Assembly (NCBI RefSeq): GCF_964340395.1
Contig: NC_135554.1
Coordinates: forward strand, 11,104,975 to 11,168,974
Length of the DNA: 64,000 nt
Reading direction: 5' to 3'
Origin: Glandiceps talaboti
Taxonomy: Eukaryota > Hemichordata > Enteropneusta > Spengelidae
A program made the position numbers and the translations under genes. The notes below the pieces were generated by a model. That model was not told the origin of the DNA and made no database searches. It worked only from the letters and a program-made list of their open reading frames with translations. Below, one piece after another: positions 37,346-50,230 of this stretch (the first letter of the stretch is position 1; each line of letters begins with the position of its first letter).

Positions 37346-39044
37346 GTAATAATATATCATTTTACTGTCTGGTTTTACTAAGGTTACTATTCCCGGACCC
37401 AGTTTGTTAACAGGTCAAGATCAAGTTCATTTAAAGCCCTATATGCTATGTGTACAGTACGTATCCAATCATGTTGTCCTCGAACCCGAACCGTACCATG
37501 GTCTAGCCTAGTCACTTTTACTGTCAGTAGTACAGTCACTGTGTCCCGGTGTCTACTGTTTTGAACAAGTTACGAGCGTGAGTGGTTGAATGCTCTTTAA
37601 AGACTGTCTCGTGATACATGGTCGCAACGACTTACCATGGAAATTTATCCCTGGTGTAACTAACATGAACAATAAACGTTATCTGAGAGTTTGCACTAAA
37701 ACTGTTGATGTTGACTGTGACCTTTGCCGTACGCTCCATTGATTTTTATTGAGGACAACGACATTGAAGCAGGTCAAGTCAAAATATTTTGGTCAGTTTG
37801 CTCCATATCATTCTATGATGACCCAGGGCTGCCAATGCTGAGAAAGTGAGAATATTAATAAATTTATAGAAGTACATTTTATTTTGTTCTTTATTAAGAT
37901 GGAACTAGTGGAGAAAAAACTGTCGAAAATAAAATATGAATATGAAAGATATTTGGATTGTAAGACAATTGTAATTGTTGGTTAATTGTTCCCATGTATT
38001 TGTATCTGCTTGTTATGCCTTCTATCTGAATCTCGGAAATAGTAACTATTTTTATTAATGGTTGGAAAGACTTTCAGTGATTAAGTTTACTTTCATTGAG
38101 TAATTGAACGATTGAAGACTGTACTAAATGGTGATTTTCAGTAAAGAAGTTTTTTTCTGTAATGATTTCAATAGAAGGAAGTTTGATCACATATATTATG
38201 TCAGACACAAGTTTGTAAACAACTTTAATGACATGTAGGATTAATGGACTTCAAGTTACAAAAGACTTATTGCAACTATTTTCCATTTTCCCTATTGTTA
38301 ATAATTCCTCTTCAAAAGTACCATGTGTTATTCAATTACTATGTCAATGTTTCCGGGAAATAAAGTGTTATTAGTATTTATAATATTAATTTCCATCACT
38401 TTGACAAATCAGTAGTGACTCCCAAAATTAACTCAAGTTCAAGGTACCAGTATGTGTACCTGCACTGTTTTTTTCATTGCTTGTCAGTCATAACCAATAT
38501 AGCTAAACAATCATTAGTTTTTTGAGACTGAGCAACTTAAGGAGAAGGGAAAAAATGGAAATGGTGACATGGTAGCCGCACTTGTGTGGCCATGGGGGGA
38601 GGGGGGGGGGGAGAAATCCTGACACAACATCAAATGTTTATTTACAATAATATGAAGCTAACACTTTTTTACCTGCTCTTGGATGCTGAATAGAGAGCAA
38701 TAAAACTCTATGACAACATTTCAATTAATCATTAATTATACTTTAATTTTATTTATTTTGTTTCATTCGTGATGCTTGGATATAAGGTTGCGCAAAACAT
38801 GATATTGGCTGCGTGAGTAGACAGAGACCTTGTGCAAGTAGCACTCAAATAAGCCTTAGCGGGAACTCTGACAATCATTGATCTCTGGTGTGAGAACGTG
38901 AAATATTTTCTTCGACCTGACAAAAGTTAAGAGTGAAAACTGTTACACTCAACTGTGTATAATGTTTGCTTTTAGTATACATTGAAATGATTTAAGTAAC
39001 CTTACTACTGGTAAGGGGCAAGGTTAATAATTTAATGCACAATA

Positions 39045-39394
39045 AAAAACTAAGTTCTTAATATAGTTAGGCCTCAGACCGCTCCACACCCCCAGCCCCC
39101 TAACTAAATTGGCAAAATTGATAATTGTTTCAGACAGCACAATCAATTTCAAATCAGCATGTAGTAGTATAGTACTATGAATACAAAGCCCTTGTTCCAA
39201 ACATGTATTTTCAATAGTAAAAATTCTTCCATATCTTGGTTTGACAATTTAAAAAATTTTTTTTTAAAGAAATATTTGTATATATAGCCTTATAGGGGTA
39301 CAAATTAGATGCCATTAAAAGAAAAATCATTTTGTCGGATGAGAACTAAAGTGGTTCAAATCCCCCACCCCAAAACTAGGAGAATTTAGTTTTT
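39045..39394 (-). mobile_element. TA-flanked MITE, copy 2
   Basis: The same family as 13108-13427, in opposite orientation: ends AAAAACTAAGTTCTTAATAT and AGAATTTAGTTTTT with TA on both sides, and a shared internal block around CAATCAATTTCAAATCAGCA. Confidence 0.7.
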
Positions 39395-42300
39395 TATCCT
39401 ACATAATACATTGAACTATATTGATCTTTCCACTAAGTGGAACCAGTTGTGTCTTTAAAACAACTTGGTAAATACTATGTACATCCATAAAACATGGTGT
39501 CACACTACATAATTTTCACAACTTCTCTTTCATTTTGTTCGATTACCTAACTTTGAGGTACATGCACATGAAGTACAATGTATGTCTTAAGTATTGATTT
39601 AGGCTTCCAGCGATGTGAGACTTTTACTTTCTAACATGTAGTTCTGCCAGATAATCACTTCACGCACCCCAAGTTCAGTTCTCACAAGACATTACATGTA
39701 TACTTAGTACTAGTTGGGTGGACATTCAATACTTTCACAGGTACACATGCTTTAAGGATACATGTCCTGATCCACATTGAGTTCCATCTTCTGGCATTGT
39801 TTTCACCTGACAATATTGGGGTTGACCTCAAGACAGACTGACTCAGACTGATGTACCATCATGGTACAAAACAACTTTGCACAGCAGTGAAACTTACCAT
39901 ATTTCAAAAGCTTTAAAACAAAACAAATTCATTTAAAAATATTTGAAAGGGAATGGACATCTGAAACTTTTGGTAACAAAGATTGTACCATTTGAGTTGG
40001 AGTCAAGTGCTAGGGTAACAAATAGTATGAGAAAAGACTTCAAAGACTTCTAAAGATGTGGTGGTATACCAGCCTGTAAATTAATGTAAGCATTCTGCCA
40101 GTGACTAGTGGTACCAGGGTACATTTTGTACATGTATGTTTCAGTAAGTAGTAAAACGTAACATTATACACAACATTTTTTATATTTTAAAACAAAAATA
40201 CATAATGTAACAACATACTCGCAAATTCCAGACAGTGTCACCTTAAAGGTGCAATTGCAACTACACATACCTCAACCTGCACACAACGATACATGTTGAC
40301 ATCATTGTTTCTATAAAGTAGTAAGGGATACATGTACATTTGTACATGAGTTTGTTGGTGACAATAATAAACACTGATGTGTGTGTGATTTCAGGATTGT
40401 TTAACTATTAATTATTTCAAGTTTTGTTACTAAGCAGATACAATATTTATAAAATGGTTATCTCCATCCTTTACACAATATACTGTAAACCAAGAATCTT
40501 TTGCTAAAAACCTATTTTCACTTACATTGCCCCCCAAAAAAAGGAAAAAAAAAGCCAAATAGTGACTAGAATGTCTTGTTGCATATGAACATAATGTACT
40601 ATTGTAGTTACTCTGGTAATTTGCAAAAAGTAGTCTTTCAGAAGTAGCTGAAACTAAAATTGCGAAATTTTCTAGTGGTCAAAATATTTACTTGTAGTTT
40701 TACAGTATTTTGATACAGTACTACCATAGTAGTAATCATGACATCCAGTTTATTGCAAAGCTTAGGCCAAAAATACATATAATTTGGTTCCGTTTATCCA
40801 ACCCCACCAAGTTTTTCACGCCGAACCTAAACTTTTCTTTTACGTATTTGAGAAAAAAATAATAAAATTGTGAAAATTGTGAAGTCTTAGGCCCTAGAAA
40901 CACAAATGTTAATTCCTTGCAATATGAATTCTGGTCAAATTTTATTCCGCAGATAACAAAATTATTTTTAGTCTGCAGCATGTTCCTTATAACACATAAA
41001 TTTGTTCCTTTCTTGTCATTGATAATGATTACCGGTATGTTTTGGACATATAAATAGTGTTTGTTTGTCTTTCATTATTAGAGTGTCACTCACAGACATG
41101 TAAACAATAACATGATTTGAAATAAACATTATCAAATGGATTTCATTCAATCAGTGTGTGTTGCAAAAACAAGAATTAATCAAACAGATTTATAATATAA
41201 CAACAAAATATTTCCAATGAAAACATTTTCACATCCAAAGCCATTTAGAATTTAATCTTTGTGGGGACAAAATGTTTGTATTTTTTAATAATAACAAAGG
41301 TGACAGTCAGACTCTCTCAAAATATTTGTAACTCCTAATGCACAATTACATTTTATATGTCATGTTAATAAACAAAAATAAGGTAAATCTAGATATCTAT
41401 TTTGTAAAGAGGTATGTGTACATATAACTATTGAGTAATAAATAGTTGTATCATGCAGATATGTCTCTATAAATGGTTAAGCATGTCTTCATAATTCAAC
41501 TGTCTTCCTACCATCTCAAACTGAGAAGTATGAACATTTTTTTTCAATTTTGATAAAGAACCATTCAGTTATTATAAGAATTAAATAATGAATTAGAAAA
41601 ATCAACTCCCACCCCTTCATATATTTTAATCCAGGAAAATGGATATGCAAATGTTATACATTTGTTGAAAGTCTTTATCAAGCATTTTGCAGGAATAATT
41701 ACAACATGACCCAGGTACAAGTTGGGAGGAGGTTACAGAGCCCCAGTCGAAAAATAATCCTGCTTCCAAAACTTAGATTATGTTAGAATAGTAAAATGGA
41801 AGCAATTCACTGTACAATTTTCACAAATTTCCACACACATTTCTCAAGATAGTAATCCAGAAGTCTAGTTATTTTAAACCAGAAATTACACCTATTAATT
41901 TTGTTGTTTTCACAGTTTGTTAGGAAAGGATAAGCTGTAGACGGTTATAACACTTTCACAAAGGATGGCTGATTAGAATAAAACCAGGAAGTTCTATTGT
42001 GTGTATGTAAATTGTGTAAGGTGGTGTAAGTGTACCTGCGTCACAGACATTAGAATAGGAATAAAAACTGTCAGATGTCAACTCATCAAAGACAAGGGTT
42101 TGAGAGTTAGAATTCTTTTGTTAGAAGGGGTACAGGTAAACATATATACAATGTGTAGTTTGAACTCAAAGGTCACTTGAACAAAGGCAATCATTTCTTT
42201 TCAATAAAGCAAACAAAATACCAGTACCTTTAAACACAGACAAGTAAGAAATTTGTCTGTGCTTTACTATGAAGTAGTGTTCTCCCAATGTTAAAAACTA

Positions 42301-43899
42301 AGTTGAGTAACCTTGAAACCTGTGCTAAGCTCTCAACAATTAAAACTGTGCTGATGAACAATGATTGATTATCCAGGAGTCTGCTACATGTAGTAATACA
42401 GTACAGGTACATGTACATGTATATGTGTATGTTCCTACTAGTCCTAGACCAACTACATGTAGGACTCCTTCCAGGAGACTACCAGGATTTTCTCTGTTCA
42501 TTGCCTTATATAATAAATCAAGAAATCCTTAGCTAGTAAAATAACTTCTTACTGATTCAGATTCAGACTATCAACCCCAGACACTACAATCCTGAGATAA
42601 ACAGTGGGGGGTTGGTGGGATCACACTACATAACATCCACATAAATCATACTGCCACCTAGTGGTCAGTTGTAGTTCTACAAAATTTGTCATTCTGATAA
42701 GCATTGTCAACCAAGACGGATCAAAACCTCACTTCTGAAAAATTCACCAGCTTGTGTGACTGTCATAACATTTGTAATTCATTTTATCTACCATTTTTTA
42801 CCAGATTCAGATTTTATTTAATCATTTGTTTATTATTGTGACTTTATTTTAATTAAAAACATCAATATTTTTTCTTGTTTGGCTATAAATTCATAGAAGG
42901 ATATTTACAACATTATATGTAGTTCTTGGTAGATTTATTTACAATTGTAAGTACAATTGAGGAGGGGTGGGGGTTGGGTTGGGGTTAAATGCCAGGTTTA
43001 TAGACCATCCTCGTGTGTAACATTTGAACTACTGTACATGCACATGTAATTTGTATTACTAATACCTGTACATTGTTCTTATGGTAAGAATCATGAAGAA
43101 AGGAATGCAGCAGTTCACTATTTGGTTTTTTAACAAAAAATTACTCAATAATCAGAAGGATAATGAAGTAACTGTTGATATACAGTATTGTAACGGTTAT
43201 TTTGAAAAATATATTTCAGAAAAAGGTGGACTAAGGAAAATAATTGCATCAATAATTTATTCAGTGTGGTCTGGTGCACATGTACATGTATCAAGAGAAA
43301 TTTATTATTGTCCATGTATGTGTGTCTGTCTGTCTGACTGTGAACACGATATTTCAAAAACTCCTGCATCATTGAATTCTAATGAAACTTGCTACACATC
43401 TTCCATGGTAACATGGTAATAACAAGAATTAATTAGATTTTAGTAAACATCCTATGAACATTAATTAGTCATTTGCATAATTATTGGTTTTTAGCTTCAA
43501 ATGTCACCCATAATAATATGAACATATCTGATAAAGTCTGTTACCAAAACTGTTTACGTTATAATGATTAATTTGTATAATTAATTAATTTTGGTAATTA
43601 TGCTTTATCTTAAAAATGCAAACTTCATAATTCATATAATTTGGTACATACATCATCTATGAGAAAGCACACACATATCCTTTAAAGCCTGTCAGTATAG
43701 TTATTAATTGTAATGAGTAATTTGCATAATTAATGATTTTCTTAAGAAATTATTAATTCTTAAGAATGCAAACTTCAAATTTCATTTAAATTAGTACAAC
43801 CAGAAACCAGAACAAATCATAAATGTTTGATGTAGTTGTTTACTATAATGTACTTTTTAATTATGATGTGTAATTTGCATAAATATTCTTTTTTTTCTT

Positions 43900-44780
43900 C
43901 CGTAAGGAAGAGATATATTTATGGGTGGAAGTCTGTGTGTCTGTGCGTGTGTCTGTCTGTCCTGAAAATATTACTAATGTAGCTTTTAGTTTTGAGATAT
44001 TGGCATATTTTCAGTACATTGTACACATGATCATCATGGACATTTAAAGGATCTGTGTCATCGTATTCTCCATAATAGCTTGCTCAATTCAAACGAAATT
44101 TTGAAGTCATATTTCGTAGGGTAATGGCAAGACTTGATTAGGTTTTGGTGAAAATCCTGTGAATATTAATGAGCAATTTACGTAATTAATGATTTTCGGT
44201 AATTAGGCTATATCTCAAGAATGCACGCTTCAAATTCATTATAACTTGGTACACATATTTACAATACCAAAGTACACCTGTCCTGAAAATATTACTAATG
44301 TAGATTTTAGTTTTAATAAGTTATTGGCATATTTTCGATTGGCCACTTAAAAGGAAAAAAATAATTTCTCGTCAGGAAATGTCGTCTAAAGTGGTGCGAC
44401 TTTATCACCATTTTCTAATACACGACTGGGTCAATTCAAACAAAATATGTTCTGTCGGGTAGAAACAAGAATGGATTAGGTTTTGGTAAACATCCCAAGA
44501 ATATTAACGAGAAATTTACATAATTAATGGTTTTTGGTAATTAGGCTATATCTCAAGAATGCACACTTCATATTCAATATAATTTGAAACATGCATTTGC
44601 AATACCAAAGCGCACTTGTCCTGAAAATATTATTGATGTAGCTTTTAGTTTTAATAAATTATTGGCATATTTTTGTAGGCCACTAAAAAGGAAAAAATAG
44701 TTTCTCGTCAGTAAATGTTGTCTAAAGTGGTATGACGATTTACATTCTCAACAAATGTCACAGTACATGTTGTGGTTGGC
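43900..44780 (+). repeat. Tandem repeat of about 320-340 bp units
   Basis: CCTGAAAATATTACTAATGT-type starts recur at 43961, 44282 and 44620. Each is followed by a TTTTAGTTTTAATAA segment, a block containing GTCGTCTAAAGTGG or similar, and a TTAATGATTTTCGGTAATTA block. About three diverged copies are present, with related fragments upstream to about 43420. Confidence 0.75.
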
Positions 44781-45344
44781 CAGGAGATCACTAACAGCAA
44801 TGAGAAAATAGCAATCAATGAGAAAAATTAACTTATTACATATGTTCTGTTGTACATTTGTATTCCAACAATTGTCTGTAGGAACGACAATCTCAAAACT
44901 TTGCCCTGGAAAACATTCAGTTTACATCTGGTAATAATTTGGCAATATCTTTAGAATTTTAAAATTTGTGCTTAACTGATTTTGAGTGCTACATACAAAC
45001 ATGTATGTATTCTAACAAACATACACAATGTACAATTTATATTATTAGGTGATACATTATAACATGCACATCATATAAAATATAGAGTTCATCACTTCAT
45101 CGTCGTTCATCATTGTCTGTTATGTGACTTAATACTGGTTTATCTTGTTCACTGAATAACACCATACATGCACATGTACATTAATCCTACATCATGTTTA
45201 GGTTTCATTTGTAAGTTGTAGCAAGAGTTCGGTACAGTAAAGTGAAAGAATAGAAATACCATTAGTGAAACATAACATTCCTTTCCATATCATGTAAAAG
45301 TTATTTATTTAGTTCATTTTTATTTCAGCAGAGAATGGTAAAGC

Positions 45345-45414
45345 ATGGCAAACTACTTTGTTTATTCTCTGTGTGTGCTTGTTATGGTGCTGACATTCAC
45401 TGTTCCAGTTCACT
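45345..45414 (+). CDS. Gene B exon: start codon and signal peptide
   Basis: After a TTTTTATTTCAG acceptor (exon from 45329), ATG at 45345 opens a frame of 23 codons, MANYFVYSLCVLVMVLTFTV followed by PVH, then one base before the GTAAGT donor. This is a typical signal peptide with a hydrophobic core and a cleavage zone at its end. The exon ends in phase 1, so T plus GT completes a cysteine codon with the next exon, matching the sushi exons. An ATG ten bases earlier (45335) is in another frame, reaches a stop at the splice site and would be phase 2, so it is not the start. Confidence 0.8.
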
Positions 45415-45850
45415 GTAAGTAATAGTATATGTACATGTAATCAGTCATCAGACATAGTAAATATGCAATATGTTATTAGATTTTATTGTAAATTGTAGTA
45501 TAAAAACCTTTAATGAAGGAACTTCTATAAGAAAATTTTTCAGTCTGTAATGAGGTGATTGTTTGAAGCAATGTAGCTATTTTTAAAGAACAATACATTT
45601 TTGCTTCTTACTACATGTAGTAATGGTATCGATCATTGACTGGGATTCTATAAAAATATCACAGGGACTGGGGTCTTGAGCCCTGATAAGTTTAGTGTCT
45701 ATATCTTTCCTATTTTGTGTATATAAACCTTTATTATAACAATTTATTATTATTATTATTAAAGTAACTTCTGTTTTAACTTTTATACCAGTGTACATTA
45801 TGTAACTTGTTTTATATCTATTTTGAATAATTTTTGAATACTTATTATTA

Positions 45851-47060
45851 GCACAACTGAACTGAGGTTCAGTAGTGCTATAGGGATCGCCCGGCGTCTG
45901 TCTGTCTGTCTGTCTGTCTGTCTGTGTGTGTGTGTGTGTGTGTATGTGTGTAAACAACTTAAACTCAAAAACTGCTGAACCGATTGCCATGATATTTGGT
46001 GGGTCCATTACCTTGGGTGTCTAGTTGGGAAATTTTTCAAATCAAAATGATCGCATCACAGATATGTGATTTGGGTCAAAAAACTTAAACTCAGAAACTA
46101 CTGGGCAGATTGGTGCGAAATTTGGTGGGAACATTCTTAAGGGGATGTAAAGTAAGATTTGTCCATGACGGGATGATTCCATCAGTGATATGCAAATTAG
46201 GGCTAAAAATGTGTCTTTTTGGTTAAAAATCTATAATTCCAAAACTACTGAGCAGATTGGGCTGAAATTTAATGGGAATGTATCTAGGGATGTATGGACA
46301 AAGAAATATTAAGCATACCGTGATTCCATGAGTGATATGCAAATTAGGTGTAAAAATGTTCATTTTTGGTCGAAAACTTATATCTCAAAAAGTACTTGGT
46401 CAATGAGTCTGAAACTTGGTGAGATGCCAAAATTGGCCCTAGCAACTATGAACATGCCCTTAGCAACCACCAAATGGCAGTATATTTTGGTCAAATAACA
46501 ACATCATGGTAGGCAAATGAATAAACATTCAAAAAATGTATGCAAATACCGTAGCAACCATGACCACGCCCATAGCAACAGCCAAACGGTCGTGTATTTC
46601 ACAAAGATAACAACAGGGATTAATAGACAATTGAATAAACGTTCAAAAAATGTATGTAAATTTGCCTAGCATCAAGACCACGCCCATAGCAACAGCCAAA
46701 TAATCATGTATATTGCAAAGATAACAGGAATAGAAAGACAAATGAATAAACATTCAAAAAATGTATGCAATTGTGCCTAGCAACAAGACCACGCCCATAG
46801 CAACAGCCAAATGATCACATATATTGTGAAGATAACAATGGAGATTAATAGACAATTGAATAAACATTCAAAAAATGTATGTAAATATGCCTAGCAACAA
46901 GACCACATCCATAGCAACAGCCAAATGATAGCATATATCGTAAAGATAGCAACATGGTTGGATAGGCAACTGGATAGTCATTCACCAAATGAACACTTAT
47001 TGTTCGCTTGTTAGCATTTTTAAAAACTGTACAGTTGTGCTATAACACCATTGGCGGTAT
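45851..47060 (+). repeat. Composite repeat: hairpin, TCTG/TG microsatellite, ligand-like repeats, 113 bp tandem units
   Basis: The element begins with a short hairpin (TAGCACAACTGAACTGAGGT, then TCAGTAGTGCTA), followed by TCTG and TG microsatellite (45899-45950), several diverged blocks of the type ACTACTGAGCAGATTGGGCT with TATGCAAATTAGG, then about five tandem units of 110-116 bp (46430-46985) starting near AGCAACAAGACCACGCCCAT. It ends CAGTTGTGCTATAACACCAT then TGGCGGTA. A sister copy is at 51198-52480 and a shorter one at 59777-60951, whose boundaries are defined by insertion in a LINE. The termini share TAGCACAACTG in inverted orientation. Confidence 0.75.
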
Positions 47061-47138
47061 TTTTACTAACTATAATATCATTGTCATGATAATAGCCACT
47101 TATGAAACTCAAACATATCACCCTTGATTTCTTTTCAG

Positions 47139-47206
47139 GTGTCTAATACTCTTCCTCAATTATATAGTACAGCAACAACTACATGTATCACATCACAAGC
47201 AGAAAA
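47139..47206 (+). pseudogene. Degenerate duplicate of the first sushi exon of gene B
   Basis: About 70 bp downstream of a good acceptor (TTTCTTTTCAG) matches the start of the real exon at 47455: GTGTCTAATACTCTTCCTCA, then GCAACAACTACATGTA. Two bases (GT) are missing after GTGTCT, so a stop codon follows at once in the reading phase, and similarity fades after about 70 bp. It appears to be a broken relic of a local exon duplication; it could still be recognised by the spliceosome as a poison exon. Confidence 0.75.
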
Positions 47207-47454
47207 ATAGTTCTAATAGTTCTAATTTTGACAGCTCTGCATTTAAAATTGCATGAATGACTTGTGTAATTCTGTGTACCAGTATTTGTCAAGCTTACCC
47301 TATGAGAAATAATCTTGTTCTTTGTCTATAGGTCTAAAGGTAGTGATGATGCTTCTTGTAAGCCAAAATTCACTTATATTATGATAGTTTGATATGTACA
47401 TTTTCATTTGTTGTATAAAAATCTAAATATACTCTAAAACCTATTTCTTTCTAG

Positions 47455-47640
47455 GTGTCTGTAATACTCTTCCTCAATTAATTGGTGCAGCAACAACTAC
47501 ATGTACCACATTACAAGTGGAAAATACCCAATGTACATATACATGTGAATCAGGTTATCATACTATAGATGGGACAGATTCAGTTACTATCACATGTAAC
47601 GTTGATGGATCTTGGAATATTAACCCTGTTGCATGCATTG
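47455..47640 (+). CDS. Gene B exon: sushi domain 1
   Basis: A 186 bp phase 1-1 exon encoding CVCNTLPQLIGAATTTCTTL, QVENTQCTYTCESGYHTIDG, then TDSVTITCNVDGSWNINPVA and CIG. It has the six-cysteine sushi pattern with a GSW tryptophan, but is clearly diverged from all other sushi exons in the window (no ADCGTP start). An additional cysteine at the splice junction (CVC) would be the first residue after the signal peptide. Acceptor TTTCTTTCTAG, donor GTAGGT. As the first module after the signal peptide it is the only non-amplified sushi type in gene B. Confidence 0.92.
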
Positions 47641-47999
47641 GTAGGTAATATACACAATGATACAATATTTATGTATAGTATAATTGATCTGACCAAACAA
47701 GTAAACAAAGATGTGTTTTAAAACAATGTAAAATGTTCATTTGAAACAATATTGAACACAACATTGAAATCAGTTCTAACACAAGAATACTAGAGTTTGG
47801 GCCACTCTAGGAATTAATGACTGTAACTTAATGACCATAAATGAGACAGCTTTACATTGTATACTGTCATGTTCCGATCAAACACTTTGAACCAGAATGT
47901 ACTGAGGTTACAACTTGGTGAGATCAAATGTCCTTGGGCCAAAGAAATGCATGTACCATGGAAAAGGTGATGTTTTAAGATTATTATCTGAGGCCTTCA

Positions 48000-48950
48000 G
48001 TCACAGTTAGTTCACAGTCTGCACACTTTAAAATAAGTGGGGGAAAATCAGGATGTAACATGTCGTGTAACATCAATGTAGGAGGTGATGAGTGATGCAC
48101 ATGCTAAAACATTTAGATGCAGTGAAAGACATTTGCCAGGTTTTTTCTCATTGAACAAGAGTGTTGAGGTTATTTTAAAGTGTATATCTATCAGATTGAG
48201 TAGATATTTCTTTGTATAGTATGTGATCATTAGCGAAAAGTCTACATTTAGGAGAGATGTTGGAAGGCAAGTCATTGATATATGCAAGGAAAAGAAGTGG
48301 GCCAAGAATGGTGCCTTGTGGTATCCCAGATGTTACTCTTCCTTTAGTAGTTGATTCTCCCATGCAAGGATTACTTGTCGATATCAATTAGTAAGGAAGG
48401 AACTGATCCATTTCAAGGTGTTACCTCTAATGCCAATTGAATGTTGTTAAGCTTCATCAGGAGTCGTTGATGGAGCACAGGGTGAAATGCCTTACTAAAA
48501 TCCATGATATTGATAATAAGACCTGCTTGGATTTTGTTGTTGAGAATCTCAGAAAGGTCATGAACTAAAGCTGCAAGTTTGGTGTCACGTGAGCGGCCCT
48601 TGCGGAAATCATGTTGTACGTCTACTAATATGTTATGTTTTGTCAAAATGGTCCATGATGTGATGATGTAGGATGTGTTCTAACAGTTTGCATGGTATTG
48701 AAGTGAGTGAGACTGGTCTGTAATTTCCTGGATTGGTTTTGTTGCATTTCTTATAGAGTGGTGTGACATTGGCATCAAGCCAAGCTTGAGGTAAATGCCA
48801 GAGTTAAGAGACTTGAAAGATTTTGGATAAGATGGGCGCAATAGGTGATACACATTGCTTTAGGATTCTTGCTATCCTCTGGATTTAATTTGCTTTGTTT
48901 GATTTGAATATTACATGCATTGAATAATGGTGAAACTTGGGATATTAATA
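48000..48950 (-). pseudogene. Degraded LINE reverse transcriptase fragment
   Basis: On the minus strand, frames broken by stops and frameshifts encode RT motifs: a TPLYKKCNKTNPGNYRPVSL segment (about 48700-48780), HDFRKGRSRDTKLAALVHDL, IMDFSKAFHPVLHQRLLMKL, SGIPQGTILGPLLFLAYIND and a mutated catalytic box RLFANDHILY where YADD or FADD is expected. It belongs to the same broad CR1/L2-like group as the 27.5 kb element but is much older. Confidence 0.8.
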
Positions 48951-49194
48951 ATCCTATTTTATGCATGTGTACACACTGTAGGTGATGTACACATACAAAA
49001 TTTCTTAGATGTCAAATTGAATCATTGTTGATAAATGTTCAGTTCCTGCTAGTAAAGTACTGAAGACATATGTTTGGAATCACTTGATCTGTTTTACAAG
49101 TGGCATGTCATTATTTATGCATTTGCAGTTGATTACCTATGAATTATTGGTAATGCTATTGCATGATGTTTTGTTTTTCATGTCACACATTACA

Positions 49195-49713
49195 TTAGTC
49201 TATCAGCTAGCCCTCAGATGTTTTTCCGATAAAATATGACACACAGCCGAACAACGCTATCGAGGATGGAACATCCGAGGTCTAGCGAATGTCATCAGGA
49301 TATAAATAACTGCCAATCAGAGAACCGTATTTGCGACAAGCACAAACAGAGGACAATAGCTAAATTTTCATGCATATTCATCTTAAGGAGAGGCTTGTAA
49401 AAATAACCACCAATGCGTTAACTAAAATGTGTGAATGACAACGTCTACACACTCATCAAACACAATTACCATAAACTGATAAGACATAGTAATGACATAA
49501 ATGCGTTTGTCAACACCTGCATGCAGAGATTGAATATATTAAAAGTATATATATGCATATATGGCCCAACCCACCGCTTATCGTAATCTCAGTGGAATGT
49601 CCGGTCTGAAAATGACATTCGCTAGACTGTTCGGGCAAGCCCTCACATGCGAACTTCGTTCGCTTATAGTTATAGCACCGAAAGAAAGCCCGAACGTCTA
49701 GCAGCAAGACTAA
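49195..49713. mobile_element. MITE with 7-8 bp target duplication, 519 bp
   Basis: Inverted ends TTAGTCTATCAGCTAG and (reverse) TTAGTCTTGCTGCTAGAC are flanked by CATTACA (49188-49194 and 49714-49720). The direct repeat may be 8 bp (CATTACAT) if the terminal T is shared. An 8 bp duplication would fit the hAT group. The right half contains an internal inverted relation around GACATTCGCTAGAC. A truncated relative is at about 52530-52660. Confidence 0.8.
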
Positions 49714-49759
49714 CATTACATGAGTGGAAACTACAATCCTACTATGAAAATAGAGCCAA

Positions 49760-50230
49760 TGGTATTGTAGCACACCTGTATTTGACTGTTGCTATGGGAG
49801 TGGTCTTGTTGCTAGGCATATTTGCATTCATTTGTTTAATCTTTACTAACATGCCTGCCCTTCCTACTTTCCATCTTTGCCATATAAACCATCATGTAGC
49901 TGTTGCTATGGCATGGTCTTGTTGCTAAGCATATTTGCATACATTTTTTTGAATCTATATTCACTTACCTACCCATCCCTGTTGTTACATTGTATCTTTG
50001 TAATATGCATCATCATTTCACTGTTGCTAAGGGCGTGGTCATGGCTGCTAGGGTCAATTGTGTCAGAAAAATTCAGCATTAACTGCAAAATAACACCTCT
50101 AGAAACATCTCAACCAAGTTTCAACCCCATTCACCATGCAGTTTCAAGATTAAGTTTTTGACCAAAATTTACATTTTTACACCTAATTTGCATATCACTG
50201 ATGGTGTCATCACGTTGTGAATACAACTTC
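49760..50230 (-). repeat. Composite-repeat fragment, reverse orientation
   Basis: It starts with AGAGCCAATGGTATTGTAGC, followed by 113 bp-type units (TTGACTGTTGCTATGGGAGT, TTGTTGCTAGGCATATTTGC) and by a block of the GATTGGGCTGAAATT kind read from the other strand. Confidence 0.65.

Larger units (their letters stand above)
37346..45328 (+). other. Long gene-less stretch, probably first intron of gene B
   Basis: No coding exon was found. It contains the inverted copy of the TA MITE (39045-39394), a G-rich run near 38597, and about 330 bp tandem units (43900-44780). The remainder is AT-rich and unremarkable. Confidence 0.5.

Noticed and set aside
43081-43419. 112-codon plus-strand frame
   Set aside because: No motif and it overlaps repeat sequence of the 330 bp family.
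46430-46985. Possible CRISPR-like array because of regular spacing
   Set aside because: The whole 110-116 bp unit is repeated with no unique spacers, in a eukaryotic intron; it is a degenerate tandem repeat.
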